From: Adhaeribacter aerolatus
GTDB taxonomy: Bacteria > Bacteroidota > Bacteroidia > Cytophagales > Hymenobacteraceae
Direction of reading: 5' to 3'
Assembly (NCBI RefSeq): GCF_007991635.1
Contig: NZ_BJYS01000024.1
Location: forward strand, 1-64,000
Length of the DNA stretch: 64,000 bases
The translations under genes and the position numbers were made by a program. Numbering within the stretch: the first letter of the stretch is position 1; each line of letters opens with the position of its first letter. The notes beneath the pieces were generated by a model. It was not told where the DNA came from. It saw only the letters and a program-made list of their open reading frames with translations, and made no database searches. Of this stretch, positions 33,002 to 42,384 are shown one piece after another.

Positions 33002-33796
33002 ATGAAAAGGATATTTTGCTTAATTTTTTCTTTAGTGTCGCTCTCAATTGTATCAGTTAATGCTAGCGGAGACCACGCGCATCAGCCGGCAATTGGAAGC
33101 TTAGAAGGGCACTATAAGAAAATGGCTGCCAAGTCTGTTTATGCAACTGTGAAGGGGATACCTGTAGCACCGGAAGTGCGTTTTCTTCAGGAAGCAGAAT
33201 TAGCACTGCCTGCCAATAAGCGCCTTCGGCAAATTGCTCTGATTCGTCACGGAGAGCCTGATTTGTTAAAAACAGGCAGATTCTCTTTAAACCAGGCTAA
33301 ACAATTTGTTCAGAGCTATGATAGTGTGGGGATAGTAGTTCCGGATACCCCCTTTTTTAAAATAGATAACCCAGATAATGCCGTTATTTTCGTCAGTTCT
33401 ATTAACCGGGCGAAGGCCACCGCCCATTATATTTTTGGTGCAGATAGGGGAATGACTATTTCGCCTGACTTCCGGGAATTTGAAACCTCTATTGGTAAGC
33501 ACAGCCCCAATGTAAGCATGCCTATTAATTTTTGGACCACTACCGCCCGTATAAAGTGGATGTTGGGCATAGACCGGCAAGGAGCCGAAAGTTTCGCTGA
33601 TGCCCGTAAACGGGCCCGAAAGGCAGCACAGGTGTTAGCTGAAGCAAGTGATAAAAAGCCGGAAGTAGTATTGGTAGCTCATGGCCTGTTAAACCGTTAC
33701 ATTCAGCAGTCCTTGAAAGATATGGGATGGCATGTGGTGCGGGACGGCGGGAATGGTTATTTGGGCACCACCATTTTAGCCAAAATAGAATCATAA
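33002..33796 (+). CDS. Exported histidine phosphatase
   Basis: Histidine phosphatase (phosphoglycerate-mutase-like) of 264 residues with a signal peptide (1-22, ending VNASG). The catalytic LIRHGEPD is at about 78-85, a second Arg is in SSINRAKATAHY, and VLVAHGLLNRYI carries the second catalytic His. Substrate is unknown; as a periplasmic enzyme it may remove phosphate from small organic phosphates. It lies 229 bp after the L,D-transpeptidase gene on the same strand. Confidence 0.87.
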   Translation: MKRIFCLIFSLVSLSIVSVNASGDHAHQPAIGSLEGHYKKMAAKSVYATVKGIPVAPEVRFLQEAELALPANKRLRQIALIRHGEPDLLKTGRFSLNQAKQFVQSYDSVGIVVPDTPFFKIDNPDNAVIFVSSINRAKATAHYIFGADRGMTISPDFREFETSIGKHSPNVSMPINFWTTTARIKWMLGIDRQGAESFADARKRARKAAQVLAEASDKKPEVVLVAHGLLNRYIQQSLKDMGWHVVRDGGNGYLGTTILAKIES

Positions 33797-34190
33797 AATA
33801 AGGCTTTAGAAAACTCGTTAGCAATAACCAGCAGGTATAGATATTATCTCTAATTAAACGTCCAGCTGGTTTGCCAAACCTAATCCAGAAATACTTTTTA
33901 TAAGCGGCATTAGCCTGTATCTTTTCTCTTCCGGGCGAGGAGAATCATAACGGGTAAACCACACGCCTTAAGCGCATGGCGCCTGTGATTAGTTGCCATT
34001 TAAGCCGTTAATCTTCAATCTTCTTATTGCTGCCTAACAAATAAGGCTTGTATAAACAGGGTAAGGTCATTACACATCAAGTTGGGTGTGCCCGTCTCTC
34101 CCTATCTTTACCGTTGGGGTGCCAGAATACCTTTACTTAGGAAATCTGCTTACTAGCAGTAGCTGCCAAAAGTAGTAGTTAAACAAAAAC
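33797..34190. other. Intergenic region, nothing recognised
   Basis: Between the convergent phosphatase and DUF6766 genes. No ORF with protein-like character, no strong terminator hairpin and no repeat could be supported. Confidence 0.45.
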
Positions 34191-34871
34191 TTATGATTCC
34201 ATTTCGCTATGTGGCATATCTACAGGTTTTGATTCTGGTGATCCTTTTTGCCTAAGAAATACTGAAAAAAGCACGATAGAAAAAATAGAAACGAATTCAC
34301 TCTGCCAATTCTGAAAAGATTCAAACCAGAAGCGGGAAGAAGCCATATAACCCAACATGGTGACCGTCGGCTCTCCCGTGTCGACTTGCTCAACATTGTA
34401 AACCTTCATTCCTCCGTAAGCATGTAATAAAAATGAAAGTAGGAACAGCAAGAAGAAGGCCAAGGATAAAGAGTTCTTATAGAGTTTTAGCCAAAGACCT
34501 CCAGCATTTACTGGCCAAGGAGCTTCTACGGCCGGTTTAGGTTCTCGATCAACTTCTTCCTGTTCATAAAGCTTTTTAGATTCAGCAGATCCCTTTTGTC
34601 GGAACCAAACGGTTAGCAGTACGAAAAGTCCCATCTGTAAAAATTCACTTTCCCAATTCTCGAAAGTAGCTTCCAAGAAGTGGCCGGAACCTAAATATTG
34701 ATTTAGGGTCAGCGTTGGTAGTTGCATCTGCTTCAACTCATCATTATAATCGAGCCAACCAGTAAATAATTGGCCTAGCATGGATATTATAATTAAAAGC
34801 AGCACTATCAGACTTAAACCATTCTCGTAAAGAATCTTTTTATATCGAGATTTAGGAGGTGCCGTTAACAT
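34191..34871 (-). CDS. DUF6766-family membrane protein
   Basis: Membrane protein of 226 residues built as an internal duplication: each half has a helix (LSLIVLLLIIISMLGQLFTG; LSLAFFLLFLLSFLLHAYGG), a loop with TLTLNQYLGSGHFLEATFENWESEF or TMLGYMASSRFWFESFQNWQSEF (shown in part as SGHFLEATFENWESEF / SSRFWFESFQNWQSEF), a second helix and VFLRQKGS-like ends. This two-repeat arrangement is typical of DUF6766. Function is unknown. Monocistronic. Confidence 0.8.
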   Translation of the reverse strand: MLTAPPKSRYKKILYENGLSLIVLLLIIISMLGQLFTGWLDYNDELKQMQLPTLTLNQYLGSGHFLEATFENWESEFLQMGLFVLLTVWFRQKGSAESKKLYEQEEVDREPKPAVEAPWPVNAGGLWLKLYKNSLSLAFFLLFLLSFLLHAYGGMKVYNVEQVDTGEPTVTMLGYMASSRFWFESFQNWQSEFVSIFSIVLFSVFLRQKGSPESKPVDMPHSEMES

Positions 34872-35101
34872 ATCTGTTTGCTTCTACTTCTATTGGAACT
34901 ACAATGATATACAAAAAATTACACTTTGTACTTTTTCAAATCTATATAACAGGCGTCATAAAAGCTGGTTAAGATATTTGTAATATGTTAGGTTTGATCA
35001 TCAGATGCTGATTAAAGCCTTCTTTATAAAAAGACAAAAAACGACTTGATTAGAAATTTCAAGTACAATTAATTTTTAGTATTTAATCTTTAAACCTAAT
35101 T

Positions 35102-35368
35102 ATGATGGCAGAACATCCGGAAGAACACAAAAAAAGTGCAGAACATCATCAAATAGCGGCTGATCATTTGGAGCAAGCCGCCAAAAATCATCGGGCCGCA
35201 GCGGAACATTTGGCCGCAGGAGACCACCAAAAGGCAGCCCATCATGGGTATACCGCCTATGGTTTAAGTTCCCACGCACAATACCATGCTCAGCAAGCGG
35301 CTTTACACCATTCTCATGAGCATAAAACTGATGAGCCTTTACATGCCCATGAACAGCCTGGTAAATAA
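35102..35368 (+). CDS. Small His-rich helical protein
   Basis: Unrecognised 88-residue soluble protein in which 18 residues are His. The sequence is a run of Ala/His/Glu helix-forming repeats (HHQIAADHLEQAAKNHRAAA, AEHLAAGDHQKAAHHGY) and a His-rich tail (LHHSHEHK). It probably forms an amphipathic helical hairpin or coiled coil; the His content suggests Ni, Zn or Co buffering, consistent with the metal-rich region but unproven. It is followed by a very strong terminator. Confidence 0.65.
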   Translation: MMAEHPEEHKKSAEHHQIAADHLEQAAKNHRAAAEHLAAGDHQKAAHHGYTAYGLSSHAQYHAQQAALHHSHEHKTDEPLHAHEQPGK

Positions 35369-35384
35369 TTGCACGTTAACAGCT

Positions 35385-35431
35385 AAATCCAAGAAGTTGC
35401 TCTTTTCTAAAAAGAGCAACTTCTTGGATTT
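35385..35431. terminator. Strong bidirectional terminator
   Basis: Perfect 22-bp inverted repeat (35385-35406 with 35410-35431) and a 3-nt loop; the arms end in AAATCC / GGATTT, so T-rich tails occur on both strands. It lies 17 bp after the His-rich protein gene. Confidence 0.8.
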
Positions 35432-35524
35432 TATCGTACGTTACATGCTTCCTTAAATAGCATTTAAGCCGGTATTCTGTAACTCCTACTGTACAGTCTT
35501 TTAAAAAGAAGGATAACAGTCATA

Positions 35525-36016
35525 TTGAACCTATCATTAACAGATAAACTTCCAAATTCAATTTGTCTAAACATGAAAAGATTATATGCGAACAATTGGA
35601 ACGGAATTTTAATAAAAGTTTATGCAGTTATTTTCATCCTTATCGGCCTGGTCGGTTTAATCATTATAGTATTTCTGGACGCGCTCACGCACCCAGATTA
35701 TTTGGCCAGAAATTATTTCACTACCTCTTTTATTAATTCGGCGGCTTTCATTATTTACATAAATACACTGCTGATGCTGTTACTCATAGTAAGCAGCATT
35801 CTTGTTTTAAAAGGTTTTAAAGGTGGATATTATTTGTTTTTGTTTCTCTTGGCTTTATGTCTGACAACCTATATAATACAAGTTTTTTATGAGTCCGCCC
35901 TAAATGGCACCAACAGTAAGACGTTACTGGACTGGTTCTGGCATTTAATTATTTATGGTATTCCTATTATTTTGTTGATAAAAGAAATTAGAAAACAGGG
36001 AAGCTTTTCAACTTGA
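35525..36016 (+). CDS. Membrane protein of unknown function (163 aa)
   Basis: Four hydrophobic segments (for example LIKVYAVIFILIGLVGLIII and TLLMLLLIVSSILVLKGFKG) and short polar loops. No family recognised. An in-frame ATG at 35573 (MKRLYANNWNG) would give a more usual membrane-protein start; the longer form adds 16 polar residues. The 3' end overlaps the convergent gene at 36008-36544 by 9 bp. Confidence 0.55.
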   Translation: MNLSLTDKLPNSICLNMKRLYANNWNGILIKVYAVIFILIGLVGLIIIVFLDALTHPDYLARNYFTTSFINSAAFIIYINTLLMLLLIVSSILVLKGFKGGYYLFLFLLALCLTTYIIQVFYESALNGTNSKTLLDWFWHLIIYGIPIILLIKEIRKQGSFST

Positions 36017-36544
36017 TACTTGCATCAAGTAGATGGCTACTGTTATGTATAAGAAAAAAGCTATAAAATCAATAAAAGTAACAGTTCGCTCTTCTGGCAC
36101 TTTTCTCAAACGATTTTTAAAAGGAGGAATCAGTTCTCGCTTTTGAAAATATAAGCTTCCAAAGCGTAGTACCTGAAATAAAAGAAGTAAAATAATAGTA
36201 TCACGTAACCCATTTGCCGCCTGCACTCCAGGCATCGCATCATTTAAATTCCCCTTAAAGGTAAAGGACATTAAAAAATGCATGATAGCTACCAAAAGCC
36301 ATAAGAAATAAACACTTAAATTTCTTAAGGAACGGTAAAGGAAAGCATATAAAATAAGTTGCGTAATAAGGGAATATTCCGCAATTAAAACATTTGCTTC
36401 CGATAAAGATTTTTTATCTGCCAGGTAAAATATTAAAAGTGAACCAAATAAATATAAAATTAAGATAATAAGGTCTCTTAATTTTATTTTTTCAAACTTA
36501 TAATAGGCTAAAATTTCCATGATAATCGTAAAAATTTTTAACAA
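36008..36544 (-). CDS. Membrane protein of unknown function (178 aa)
   Basis: Five hydrophobic segments (LIILILYLFGSLLIFYLADK, LITQLILYAFLYRSLRNLSV, FLWLLVAIMHFLMSF, IILLLLFQVLRFGSLYF, FIDFIAFFLYITVAIYLMQV). No family recognised. Convergent with the preceding membrane-protein gene, with which it overlaps by 9 bp. Upstream lies a decayed transposase, so it may be cargo of a former mobile element. Confidence 0.55.
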   Translation of the reverse strand: MLKIFTIIMEILAYYKFEKIKLRDLIILILYLFGSLLIFYLADKKSLSEANVLIAEYSLITQLILYAFLYRSLRNLSVYFLWLLVAIMHFLMSFTFKGNLNDAMPGVQAANGLRDTIILLLLFQVLRFGSLYFQKRELIPPFKNRLRKVPEERTVTFIDFIAFFLYITVAIYLMQVSS

Positions 36545-36612
36545 AAGGATATAATAATAAGCCCTATTACAATAAATTGAGTTGGAGATAACCTGAAAGT
36601 GGCATCGGAAAA

Positions 36613-36933
36613 GTTTTTAATTTAGAACAGGTAAAAAACCATCCTCCTAGCTACCACTCTATGCTGCGTTTAACGTCCTTGACAGCAGCCGAGTTCTTCG
36701 AATTACTGAACCCCTTGATGAAGTATGGCAGCCCTACTATGCTTACCATGACCTGAAAGCCCTAACCCTTGGGCTGGAGTACTTCGCCGAGTACCATCCG
36801 CCGCTTTCGCCGGATTGCCATTTTCCCATCTTAACTTCTTCCCCCTTGAAGGCTGCCTAAAGGAATTAAGGAAATGATAAGCATTTGTGAAGAAAAGTTT
36901 CATCAGGTATCCCAAACAAAAAATAATATCACA
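36613..36933 (+). pseudogene. Frameshifted transposase N-terminal remnant
   Basis: Three reading frames read in succession give pieces of one transposase N-terminus: EQVKNHPPSYHSMLRLTSLT then AAEFFELL, next (shift) DEVWQPYYAYHDLKA and SPDCHFPILT, and finally (shift) FHQVSQTKN, which resembles the FGMSQ..N end of the N-terminal helix-turn-helix of IS5-type/HTH_Tnp_4 transposases. At least two frameshifts and internal stops, and no DDE catalytic part. No terminal inverted repeats were found. It marks past insertion of an IS element. Confidence 0.6.
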
Positions 36934-37162
36934 AAAAACACTATTTTGTAATTATCCTAGCTGTTCATTTTTAAATGGAATTTCATTTAAAATGAACTTG
37001 TTGTTCAACAGGAACCTAGTTATACTAGGAAAAAGTTGGGTATTTCGCTTGCCGCTGTTATGCTGAATATCCCAGTAAATACCATGTAGGAGAGGAAGGT
37101 TATTTCCTGATCCTTCTAGAAGTATAGTTTTTGTTTTTTTCTGTTGCTCACCATTTACTTGT

Positions 37163-37354
37163 ATGAAAAAGCCTTATTATACGCATAAAGCAAAATATCA
37201 ACCACTAAAAGGTAGTAACCCTAGTGGAAGTAACAAAAAGAGAAGCACCTTTAAAAAAATTTTGAAAATAGTGCTTTTGGTGCTTTTTGCCTTTATCCTG
37301 GGGTTAGGTGTATATGCCAAGTTTGCGCATTTTCTTCACAACCATGTTAAATAG
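37163..37354 (+). CDS. Small single-span membrane protein
   Basis: Protein of 63 residues: a basic N-terminus rich in Lys and Ser (about 1-33) and one transmembrane helix (ILKIVLLVLFAFILGLGVYA), ending in HFLHNHVK with three His. No family recognised. It is the first plus-strand gene before the DUF6660/CzcA block, but 197 bp separate it from DUF6660, so co-transcription is uncertain. Confidence 0.5.
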   Translation: MKKPYYTHKAKYQPLKGSNPSGSNKKRSTFKKILKIVLLVLFAFILGLGVYAKFAHFLHNHVK

Positions 37355-37538
37355 CGGTTAAAAGAAATTATTTTAGTTGTTAGCTTGTTTAAGAGGTTCA
37401 GTTTTTTTCCTTTATTCCAGGCGGCCAATTCAAATTGAATAAGGAAAATTAATTCGGGTTGTAACTTTATTCATAAGTTGTCAGTTAAAGTTCCAATTCC
37501 TGATTATATTTTTTATAAATTTTTAGCTTAAAGTTTAT

Positions 37539-37546
37539 TATTTTTG
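37539..37546 (+). promoter_or_regulatory. Predicted -7 box of the DUF6660-czcA operon
   Basis: TATTTTTG matches TAnnTTTG exactly and lies 5 bp before the ATG of the DUF6660 gene, implying a nearly leaderless transcript if used. No clear -33 TTTG is visible at 20 nt. Confidence 0.4.
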
Positions 37547-37551
37547 CGTTC

Positions 37552-37863
37552 ATGAAGTGGTTAACCTGGATATTGACGTGTTTGATGGTATACATGGCGT
37601 GTTCGCCGTGTAGCGATGAGAACATTGGCATATCTGGTAAAATAATCACGGCTTTCCATGCAGAGTCTGACCATGAACCGGTGCAGCGTGATATTTGCTC
37701 TCCCCTTTGCGTATGTAACTGCTGTTCCGTTATTTCAGTAGTGCCTCATCAACCGATTTCAGAAGTAGCCATTCATATTCCGGAGCTTACAAAAACCAAT
37801 TTTTCTTACCAGCCCGGTTTTTCCCAATATTCTGATAGCATCTGGCAACCGCCTAGAGTTTAA
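37552..37863 (+). CDS. DUF6660-family small exported protein
   Basis: Protein of 103 residues with an N-terminal hydrophobic signal (TWILTCLMVYMACSPC; lipobox-like MACS). The middle carries CSPLCVCNCCS, a Cys-rich motif of the DUF6660 family, whose genes regularly precede Bacteroidota CusA/CzcA-type efflux operons. The Cys/His content points to metal binding in the periplasm, with a possible sensing or chaperone role for the pump. It is 124 bp upstream of the CzcA-TolC fusion gene on the same strand. Confidence 0.78.
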   Translation: MKWLTWILTCLMVYMACSPCSDENIGISGKIITAFHAESDHEPVQRDICSPLCVCNCCSVISVVPHQPISEVAIHIPELTKTNFSYQPGFSQYSDSIWQPPRV

Positions 37864-37987
37864 ACCTTCCTGCCTTTTTTCTATTTAGTCTTGGATTACC
37901 ACCTATGGGCTGGCAATCCCAAGGCAACGTGCCTGGATTTTATTCTGTGCCCAAGCACCATTTTACAGGTTTAAATTTAAAAATTTC

Positions 37988-40900
37988 ATGATTGACAATA
38001 TAATAGCTTTTTCCATCCGGAATAAGCTTATCATCGGGATATTCACGCTCGCGCTGGTAATCTGGGGGCTTTTCTCTCTCAGCCGGCTTCCCATTGATGC
38101 CGTTCCGGATATTACCAATAACCAGGTTCAAATTATTACCACTTCTCCCACGCTGGCAGCGCAGGAAGTAGAACAGTTCATCACCTTCCCCATTGAGATG
38201 GAAATGGCCAACGTGCCGAACCTGGTAGAAATCCGGTCTATTTCCCGCTTTGGTTTGTCGGTGGTAACGGTGGTCTTCGAAGACAAGGTGGACATTTACC
38301 TGGCCCGGCAAATTGTAGGGGAAAAACTACAAAGTGCCCAGGAACAAATCCCCAATGGCTTGGGTTCTCCCGAAATGGGCCCGGTGTCCACCGGATTAGG
38401 GGAAATTTACCAGTATGTACTGCATACTACTCCTGATTCACCAAAAAAATATACCCCTACCGAACTCCGTACGATTCAGGACTGGATTGTTAAACGCCAG
38501 TTAGCCGGAACGCCCGGTGTCGCGGAAGTCAGCAGCTTTGGCGGAATCCTGAAACAATACCAGGTATCTGTGGATCCGAATAAACTGCGGGCTTTTGATT
38601 TGACCCTCGCGGATATTTTCCGGGCCCTGGAGCAAAATAACCAAAATACCGGCGGCGCTTTTATAGAAAAAGGTCCGAATGCTTACTTTATCCGGGGTTT
38701 GGGGTTACTTAAAAATTTCGACGATATAGAACAAATCATTATTAAAAATACCGAAGGGTTGCCTTTATTAATCCGGGATGTAGCCACCGTGGAAGAAGGC
38801 AGTGCCGTCCGGTACGGCGCCCTCACCCGCAACGGCGAAGGCGAAGTCGTGGGCGGCATTGTCCTCATGCTGAAAGGGGAGAACTCCGCCCAGGTTATTC
38901 AAAACGTAAAAGTGAAAGTGGCGGCGATTCAGAAAACCTTACCCCCCGGCGTGGTATTGGAGCCGTTCCTGGATCGTACCCGCTTGGTAGACCGGGCCAT
39001 CGGCACGGTGAGCAAAAACCTGATTGAAGGCGGGCTCATCGTTATTTTTGTATTGGTAATACTATTAGGGAATTTGCGGGCTGGGCTGGTAGTAGCTTCC
39101 GTCATTCCTTTAGCCATGCTTTTTGCTATTGCCATGATGCAGCTATTTGGCGTATCCGGAAATTTAATGAGTTTAGGCGCTATTGACTTTGGCTTGATAG
39201 TCGATGGCGCGGTTATCATCGTGGAGAGTATCGTGCACCGGATAGCCGTGAATAAACAGTTTGTGGGTGTAGATCGCTTAAACCAGCGGCAAATGGATGA
39301 TGTGGTTTTGGATGCCACGGTTAAAATCCGGCAATCCGCTGCTTTCGGAGAAATCATCATCCTGATTGTATATCTGCCCATCCTGGCGCTGGTGGGCATT
39401 GAAGGAAAAATGTTCCGTCCCATGGCCCAAACGGTAGGATTTGCCATTCTGGGAGCCTTGATTTTATCACTCACCTATGTCCCTATGGCCTCAGCTTTGT
39501 TTCTAAGCAAAAAGACGAAACACAAGCCCAGCTTCGCCGACAAAATGATGGGGCGGTTGGAAACTATCTACGCCCGATTGTTACAGCGGGCTTTAAAATT
39601 AAGAGTATTGCTTTTGGCTTTAACCTTAGGTTTATTTTTAATTACGCTCTTTTTATTCAGCCGCATGGGCGGCGAATTTATTCCGACCCTGGATGAAGGC
39701 GATTTTGCCATTGAATCCTCCATCAGTTCCGGCTCCTCTTTAACCCAAAGTGTTAAAACCTTCTCGCAAGCGGAGAAAATCCTGCTGAAGCAATTTCCGG
39801 AAGTAAAAGAGGTCATCAGTAAAATTGGGGCCTCCGAAATACCAACTGACCCCATGCCCATAGAGGCTGCCGATATGACCGTTATTTTAAAAGACCGGGA
39901 CGAATGGGTATCCGCGGACAGCCGCGAGGAGTTAATGGAGAAGATGGAAGAGGCCTTATCCGTAATACCTGGCTTAAATGCCGAGTTCTCCCAGCCCATA
40001 CAATTAAGAAGCAATGAGCTCATGACGGGCGTAAAACAGGATATTGCCGTGAAAATATACGGTGAAGACCTCGCGGTTCTCGCGCAAAAAGCAGAAGAAG
40101 CCGCCAATCTGATTCGACCTATTGCGGGGGTGGGGGATTTAAAAGTAGAACAAACTACCGGCCTGCCGCAAATTATGGTGCAGTATAACCGGGCGCAGAT
40201 GGCGCAGATGGGGGTTAGCGTAGAGGACGTGAATCAGGCCTTACGTACCGGCTTTGCGGGGGGCGTAGCCGGGGTCATTTTTGAAAAGGAGAGACGGTTT
40301 GATTTAGTCGTACGGTTAAACGAGGCCAGCCGCCAGAACATCGCCAATGTAGAGGATTTACTTATTGCCCTTCCGAACGGTTCCCAAATACCGTTGCGCC
40401 AGGTCGCGCAGGTAACGCTGGAAGAAGGCCCCATGCAAATCTCCCGGGATGATACCAAGCGGCGTATTACCATTGGGATTAATGCCCGCGAACGAGATGT
40501 AGAGAACCTGGTAAAAGATATTCAAACGACTTTGGATGCGCAATTTAAATTGCCCGTGGGTTATTACGTTACCTACGGCGGCCAATTTGAAAACTTACAG
40601 GCAGCCAAGGCCCGGCTTTCGGTGGCGGTACCCCTGTCGCTGGCTACCATTTTAATTCTGTTATTTTTTACCTTCAACTCGTTTAAACAAAGCTTGCTTA
40701 TTTTCACGGCCATCCCCCTGGCCGCTATTGGCGGCGTATTTGCCTTGCTGTTACGCGGAATGCCGTTTAGTATATCAGCTGGTATCGGCTTTATTGCCCT
40801 GTTCGGGGTGGCCGTTTTAAACGGAATTGTTTTAATCGGATATTTTAACCAATTAAAGCAGGAAGGCTTAACGGACCCTTTCGCCCGCATCATGGAAGGC

Positions 40901-42382
40901 ACGAAAGTACGGCTGCGGCCCGTCATCATGACCGCGGCGGTTGCCTCTTTAGGGTTTCTGCCCATGGCCCTCTCCAACTCGGCCGGAGCTGAAGTGCAAA
41001 AGCCGCTGGCCACCGTCGTGATTGGGGGATTGATTACCTCTACCCTGCTGACGCTCTTTTTATTACCTATTTTATATAGTTACGTGGAGAAAATGAAAAA
41101 GCCCCAAAACTTATCGAGCACCGGGGGGCAGGTCGCGCTGGTACTGTTTTTCCTGCTGGCTGGTAGCCTGGCCTTGCCAGCTCAGGCACAAATTAGCCAG
41201 TCTCCTACCGGAAACCCGATAACCGTGAACCAGGCAGTAGATTTGGCGCTGCAAAACAGCCCCGCGGTCCGCGCCGGCACCTTAATGGTAAAGCAGCAAC
41301 AAGCTTTACGTCGAACCAGTTTCGACTTACCTAAAACCATGGTTACGGGGGCCTATGGCCAGATGAATAGTGCGGCCAATGACAATGCGCTTTCTTTATC
41401 CCAGAACTTTTCCTTACCGGGCGTGTACCGGAGCCAGGCCCGGTTAGCGGCCCAGCAGGTCAGCGGGGCGGAACTCCAGCTCCAGCAAACCAGGCGGACG
41501 GTGGTGCGGGACGTAAAACTAGCTTTTAATGAATGGGCGGTTTTAACCCAACGGGAAAAAACCCTGGTGGCCCAGGATAGTTTAGCCCAGCAGTTTGAAC
41601 GGGCAGCGGGTCTGCGCTTTAAAACCGGAGAAGCTAATTATTTAGAGAAAATTGCCGCCGAAGCGCAGGCCATGGAAGCCCGCACGGAATTAACTGCCAC
41701 CCGGGCCGAGGTGGCCATTGTCCGGCAGCGGTTACTGCGGTCGCTCTTTGTCACGGACACGGTTAATTTTCGGCCGGAATTAAGGCCTGCAACCTTAACC
41801 TTGCCCACCGACACCACCTGGCTCAGTAACCATCCGGAAGTAGCTTATTACAAAAACCAGGTGGCCGTCAGCCAAGCCCAAACCCAAGTAGAGAGAAGCC
41901 AGCTATGGCCTGATTTCTCCCTGGGGGTAACGAGTCAGACCATTCAGGGCTTTCAGAATATCACGGGTACGGAACAGTTTTACGGGATGGGGCAACGCTT
42001 CCACTCGGTAGAGGTGGGGGTAGGTATTCCGATTGTTTCCCGGGCACAGCGGGCCCGGGTGCAGGCGGCCCGGCTGCAAACCCAGGTGGCGGCTGCCCAA
42101 TACCAAAATCAGCGGCTACTGCTGCAAACCGAGTTGCAAGGGCTCAGCCAGGAATACGCCCGGCACCAGCAAACGCTCCGGTACTACGAAGAAAAAGCCT
42201 TACCCCAGGCTAGCTTAATTATTGAGTATGCCACCAAGGGCTTTCGGTTGGGAGAAACCCCTTATACCGAATACATTCAGAATATTGCGCAAGCCCAACG
42301 TATCCGGCTGCAATACCTGGAGGTGGTGTCCCAGTTTAACCAGGCGGTCATTCAATTAGAGTATCATTTAAAAAATAATTAG
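37988..42382 (+). CDS. CzcA-type heavy-metal RND pump fused to a TolC-like outer-membrane channel
   Basis: Protein of 1464 residues. Residues 1 to about 1035 form a complete HME-RND pump with 12 membrane helices and two large periplasmic loops; TM4 reads IDFGLIVDGAVIIVES, the Asp/Asp/Glu pattern of CzcA-type pumps for Co, Zn and Cd rather than the Cu/Ag type. After a short cytoplasmic tail comes a new hydrophobic segment ending LALPAQAQ, like an internal signal peptide, then about 390 residues of TolC family sequence (TVNQAVDLALQNSPAVRAGT, NWEYHLKNN-like end). Such fusions occur in other Bacteroidota. The adaptor gene follows after 2 bp. Confidence 0.93.
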   Translation: MIDNIIAFSIRNKLIIGIFTLALVIWGLFSLSRLPIDAVPDITNNQVQIITTSPTLAAQEVEQFITFPIEMEMANVPNLVEIRSISRFGLSVVTVVFEDKVDIYLARQIVGEKLQSAQEQIPNGLGSPEMGPVSTGLGEIYQYVLHTTPDSPKKYTPTELRTIQDWIVKRQLAGTPGVAEVSSFGGILKQYQVSVDPNKLRAFDLTLADIFRALEQNNQNTGGAFIEKGPNAYFIRGLGLLKNFDDIEQIIIKNTEGLPLLIRDVATVEEGSAVRYGALTRNGEGEVVGGIVLMLKGENSAQVIQNVKVKVAAIQKTLPPGVVLEPFLDRTRLVDRAIGTVSKNLIEGGLIVIFVLVILLGNLRAGLVVASVIPLAMLFAIAMMQLFGVSGNLMSLGAIDFGLIVDGAVIIVESIVHRIAVNKQFVGVDRLNQRQMDDVVLDATVKIRQSAAFGEIIILIVYLPILALVGIEGKMFRPMAQTVGFAILGALILSLTYVPMASALFLSKKTKHKPSFADKMMGRLETIYARLLQRALKLRVLLLALTLGLFLITLFLFSRMGGEFIPTLDEGDFAIESSISSGSSLTQSVKTFSQAEKILLKQFPEVKEVISKIGASEIPTDPMPIEAADMTVILKDRDEWVSADSREELMEKMEEALSVIPGLNAEFSQPIQLRSNELMTGVKQDIAVKIYGEDLAVLAQKAEEAANLIRPIAGVGDLKVEQTTGLPQIMVQYNRAQMAQMGVSVEDVNQALRTGFAGGVAGVIFEKERRFDLVVRLNEASRQNIANVEDLLIALPNGSQIPLRQVAQVTLEEGPMQISRDDTKRRITIGINARERDVENLVKDIQTTLDAQFKLPVGYYVTYGGQFENLQAAKARLSVAVPLSLATILILLFFTFNSFKQSLLIFTAIPLAAIGGVFALLLRGMPFSISAGIGFIALFGVAVLNGIVLIGYFNQLKQEGLTDPFARIMEGTKVRLRPVIMTAAVASLGFLPMALSNSAGAEVQKPLATVVIGGLITSTLLTLFLLPILYSYVEKMKKPQNLSSTGGQVALVLFFLLAGSLALPAQAQISQSPTGNPITVNQAVDLALQNSPAVRAGTLMVKQQQALRRTSFDLPKTMVTGAYGQMNSAANDNALSLSQNFSLPGVYRSQARLAAQQVSGAELQLQQTRRTVVRDVKLAFNEWAVLTQREKTLVAQDSLAQQFERAAGLRFKTGEANYLEKIAAEAQAMEARTELTATRAEVAIVRQRLLRSLFVTDTVNFRPELRPATLTLPTDTTWLSNHPEVAYYKNQVAVSQAQTQVERSQLWPDFSLGVTSQTIQGFQNITGTEQFYGMGQRFHSVEVGVGIPIVSRAQRARVQAARLQTQVAAAQYQNQRLLLQTELQGLSQEYARHQQTLRYYEEKALPQASLIIEYATKGFRLGETPYTEYIQNIAQAQRIRLQYLEVVSQFNQAVIQLEYHLKNN

Positions 42383-42384
42383 AG

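Noticed and set aside
36703-36915. 70-aa minus-strand ORF
   Set aside because: Antisense to the decayed transposase; no independent protein character.
37893-37919. Imperfect hairpin GGATT.CCA / TGG.AATCC before the RND gene as a riboswitch
   Set aside because: Too small and without conserved riboswitch features; at most an RNA stem in the leader.
38929-39474. Long antisense ORF inside the RND gene (also 39568-40107, 40573-41013)
   Set aside because: Ser/Met/Thr-rich antisense shadows of the CzcA-TolC reading frame; the sense strand is clearly coding.
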